DNA of 51,390 bases from FEN-1191 sp964528845 (GTDB lineage: Bacteria > Pseudomonadota > Gammaproteobacteria > Steroidobacterales > Steroidobacteraceae): positions 1 through 51,390 of the forward strand of contig CAZGVE010000024.1 of assembly GCA_964528845.1 (NCBI GenBank), read 5' to 3'. Position numbers and translations under genes: made by a program. Shown here piece by piece: positions 49,331-51,390 of the stretch. Each line of letters opens with the position of its first letter. Position 1 is the first letter of the stretch. The notes under the pieces are model-generated. The model was given only the letters and a program-made list of their open reading frames with translations. It was not told the origin of the DNA and did no database searches.

Positions 49331-50662
49331 ATGACCACACCCGACGCCACTGCTCCCGCGCTCGACGCGCTGTGGATGCCCTTCACCGCCAACCGGCAGT
49401 TCAAGGCCGCACCGCGGCTGCTGGTGCGTGCGCACGGCATGTACTACACGGCCCAGGATGGTGCGCGCGTGCTCGACGCGGTCGCCGGGCTGTGGTGCGT
49501 GAACGCGGGCCACTGTCGCGAGGAGATTGCCGCCGCGATCGCGCGCCAGAGCCGGGAGCTGGATTTTGCGCCGACCTTTCAGATGGGACACCCGCTGGCG
49601 TTCCAGGCCGCGCAGCGCGTCGCCGCCCTGATGCCGGCCGGGATCGACCGCATCTTCTTCACCAATTCTGGTTCCGAGTCGGTCGACACCGCCCTCAAGA
49701 TCGCGCTGGCCTACCATCGCGCCCGCGGCGAGGGGCACCGTCACCGGTTCATCGGGCGCGAACGCGGCTACCACGGGGTCGGCCTCGGCGGCATCTCCGT
49801 CGGCGGTATCGGTTCGAACCGCAAGGCCTTCGGCAGCAACCTGATGCCCGGCGTCGACCACCTGCCGCATACCTACGATCACGCGCAGATGGCCTTTTCG
49901 CGCGGCCAGCCGCGCTGGGGCGCCCACCTGGCCGACGTGCTCGAACGCCTGCTGGCGCTGCACGACGCCTCGAACATTGCCGGCGTGATCGTCGAACCGG
50001 TGGCCGGATCCACCGGCGTACTGGTGCCCCCGGTCGGCTACCTCGAGCGGCTGCGCGAGCTGTGCACGCGCCACGGTCTGCTGCTGATCTTCGACGAGGT
50101 GATCACCGCCTTTGGGCGGCTCGGAACCGCCACTGCAAGCGCCTGCTTCGGCGTGCGTCCGGACCTCATCACGCTTGCCAAGGGCATCAGCAACGCCGCC
50201 GTGCCGATGGGCGCGGTGGCGGTCGATCGGGCAATCCACGACACCGTGGTCGGCGCCGGGCCGGACGGCGGCATCGAGCTCTACCACGGGTACACCTACT
50301 CGGCGCATCCGCTGGCCGCAGCAGCGGCCATCGCGACGCTCGAGCTGTACGAGCGCGAGCAGCTGTTCGCGCGCGCGGCGACGCTCGCGGCACCGTTCGA
50401 GACCGCCGTGCACGCGCTCCGTGGCGCGCCGCACGTGCGCGACATTCGCAATATCGGCCTGATGGCGGCGGTTGAGCTCGAGCCGCGCGGCGGCGAGGCG
50501 GGACGGCGCGGCTACGAGACCTTTCTCGGCTGCCTCGAGCGGGGAGTCCTGGTCCGCTGCACCGGCGATACGCTTGCGTTCTCGCCGCCGCTGATCGTCG
50601 AGCCGGCGCAGATCGCGGTCATTTTCGACACCGTCGCCGCAACGCTGCGCAGCGTCCGCTGA
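49331..50662 (+). CDS. Omega-amino acid:pyruvate aminotransferase (beta-alanine type)
   Basis: Class III PLP aminotransferase moving the amino group of beta-alanine or other omega-amino acids to pyruvate. The 443-aa form starting at ATG 49331 shows LWMPFTANRQFKAAPRLLVRAHGMYY, GLWCVNAGHCREEI, GSESVDTALKIALAYHR, the PLP aspartate in LLIFDEVITAFGRLG and the PLP lysine K284 in LITLAKGISNAAVPMGAV. The match to BauA-type enzymes is strong. ATG 49319 would add four residues. A role in the upstream kynurenine pathway is not obvious. Confidence 0.92.
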   Translation: MTTPDATAPALDALWMPFTANRQFKAAPRLLVRAHGMYYTAQDGARVLDAVAGLWCVNAGHCREEIAAAIARQSRELDFAPTFQMGHPLAFQAAQRVAALMPAGIDRIFFTNSGSESVDTALKIALAYHRARGEGHRHRFIGRERGYHGVGLGGISVGGIGSNRKAFGSNLMPGVDHLPHTYDHAQMAFSRGQPRWGAHLADVLERLLALHDASNIAGVIVEPVAGSTGVLVPPVGYLERLRELCTRHGLLLIFDEVITAFGRLGTATASACFGVRPDLITLAKGISNAAVPMGAVAVDRAIHDTVVGAGPDGGIELYHGYTYSAHPLAAAAAIATLELYEREQLFARAATLAAPFETAVHALRGAPHVRDIRNIGLMAAVELEPRGGEAGRRGYETFLGCLERGVLVRCTGDTLAFSPPLIVEPAQIAVIFDTVAATLRSVR

Positions 50663-50686
50663 CGCGGCGCGCGGGCGGCCGGGCGC

Positions 50687-51390
50687 ATGCTGCTCTATCT
50701 GAAGACGCTGCTGCGCGAGCTCGCGCTGCCGCCGACCTCGCTGCTGCTGCTCGGCTTCCTCGGCCTGTGGCTTTGGCACCGGCGGCCGCGCCTCGCGCGC
50801 GCGCTACTGCTCGTTGTCTGCGCGGGCCTGTGGATGCTCTCCACCCCCGTGGTCGCGCGTCTGCTGACCGAGGCGGCACAGCGCTATCCAGCGCTCGATC
50901 TGCGCACCGCGCCGCAGGCCGAGGCGATCGTGATCCTCGGTGGCGGCGGCCAGCGCACCTGGGCGCCTGAGTATGACGGCCCCGCGGCCGGCGCGGTCCT
51001 GCTCGAACGCCTGAGCTACGGCGCGTATCTCGCGCGTCAGACCGGGCTGCCGGTGCTCGTGAGCGGCTATGGGATCGAGGCGGTCGCGATGCGCGCGACC
51101 CTGGTGCGCAACTTCGGCCTCACGCCCCGCTGGATTGACGATGCGGCCTACGATACGTTCCAGAATGCGCGCAATTCGGCACGCCTGCTGCGCGCCGACG
51201 GTGTGCACCGCGTGCTGCTCGTCAGTCACGGCACGCACCTGTGGCGTGCCGCACAGGAATTCATAGCCGCTGGCATGGATGTGGTGCCGGCGCCCGTGAA
51301 CTACGAAAACGGCCCGGATCACTATTGGCTGCGCTGGCTGCCCGACGCGGAAGCGCTGCGGCGCTCGCACGTGGCGATCTATGAGGTGCT
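50687..51390 (+). CDS. YdcF/SanA/ElyC-like DUF218 membrane protein, 3' end beyond window
   Basis: Reading from ATG 50687 the frame is open to the window edge. Two hydrophobic segments near residues 14-30 and 38-55 precede a DUF218 domain: EAIVILGGGGQRTWAPEYDG, the ERLSYGAYLARQTGLPVLVSGYG helix-strand, the DDAAYDTFQNARNSARLLRADGVHRVLLVSHGTHLWRA core with the conserved Thr-x-x-Asn-Ala, and APVNYENGPDHYWLRWLPDAEALRRS. ElyC and relatives affect peptidoglycan/envelope integrity in E. coli. About 20 C-terminal residues are missing. Confidence 0.88.
   Translation, partial: MLLYLKTLLRELALPPTSLLLLGFLGLWLWHRRPRLARALLLVVCAGLWMLSTPVVARLLTEAAQRYPALDLRTAPQAEAIVILGGGGQRTWAPEYDGPAAGAVLLERLSYGAYLARQTGLPVLVSGYGIEAVAMRATLVRNFGLTPRWIDDAAYDTFQNARNSARLLRADGVHRVLLVSHGTHLWRAAQEFIAAGMDVVPAPVNYENGPDHYWLRWLPDAEALRRSHVAIYEV

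Overview
The window is chromosomal DNA from a GC-rich bacterium, most likely a gammaproteobacterium. The evidence is a chain of gene orders typical of that class: TPR gene-lolB-ispE-tRNA-Gln, prfA..prmC, gatCAB divergent from mreBCD-mrdA-rodA-mltB-rlpA-dacA, ybeD/lipB/lipA, amgK-murU divergent from lptD-surA-pdxA-ksgA-apaG-apaH. A relative of the Xanthomonadales/Nevskiales/Steroidobacter side of the class is my guess, not a demonstration. Gene density is very high, many stop/start codons overlap by 4 bp (ATGA, GTGA, TTGA), and GTG or TTG starts are common. No stretch over 300 bp lacks a gene; the longest (31509-31801, 293 bp) is described below. I see no prophage, insertion sequence, CRISPR array or rRNA.

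Layout. 1-7.3 kb: partial tRNA-Gln, ispE, lolB and a TPR gene on the minus strand, then prfA and prmC on the plus strand with an antisense membrane gene between them, then a cyclophilin and the glycosyltransferase mtgA. 7.3-12.1 kb: a queuosine-precursor transporter, then hslO-gatB-gatA-gatC on the minus strand. 12.2-22.2 kb: the cell-elongation cluster mreBCD-mrdA-rodA-mltB-rlpA-dacA plus a D-amino-acid aminotransferase. 22.2-31.5 kb: an accessory block (YceH, alkyladenine glycosylase, a PaiB/GST/GFA/membrane operon, a DUF1800-DUF1501 pair, DUF2127, a sulfurtransferase, an exported alpha/alpha-barrel-like protein and a glycine-rich RRM protein). 31.8-36.1 kb: ybeD, small membrane and enzyme genes, a GNAT fusion, lipB and lipA. 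36.1-44.6 kb: MurNAc recycling genes divergent from the outer-membrane biogenesis and RNA-modification operon. 45.1-50.7 kb: a kynurenine-pathway operon (3-hydroxyanthranilate dioxygenase, cyclase-type hydrolase, kynureninase, kynurenine monooxygenase) followed by an omega-aminotransferase. The window ends inside a YdcF/ElyC-like gene.

How the genes work together. The largest theme is the envelope: MreBCD/PBP2/RodA build the lateral wall; MltB, RlpA and DacA trim it; MtgA polymerises glycan; AmgK/MurU recycle MurNAc to UDP-MurNAc; LolB, LptD and SurA assemble the outer membrane. A second theme is translation (RF1 and its methylase PrmC, GatCAB, RsmA, tRNA-Gln, queuosine import). The kynurenine operon converts N-formylkynurenine or kynurenine to quinolinate precursors for NAD.

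Points worth checking: hemA is missing from its usual place beside prfA; a GFA-like protein lacks an internal zinc-cysteine segment; a GNAT/C-terminal-domain fusion has an internal ribosome-binding site; a strong terminator abuts the start codon of the next gene; lptD and amgK share a palindromic -10 that would make lptD nearly leaderless; and the 100-N gap in the monooxygenase gene is flanked by an identical 55-bp sequence, so it is an unmerged contig overlap, not missing sequence.
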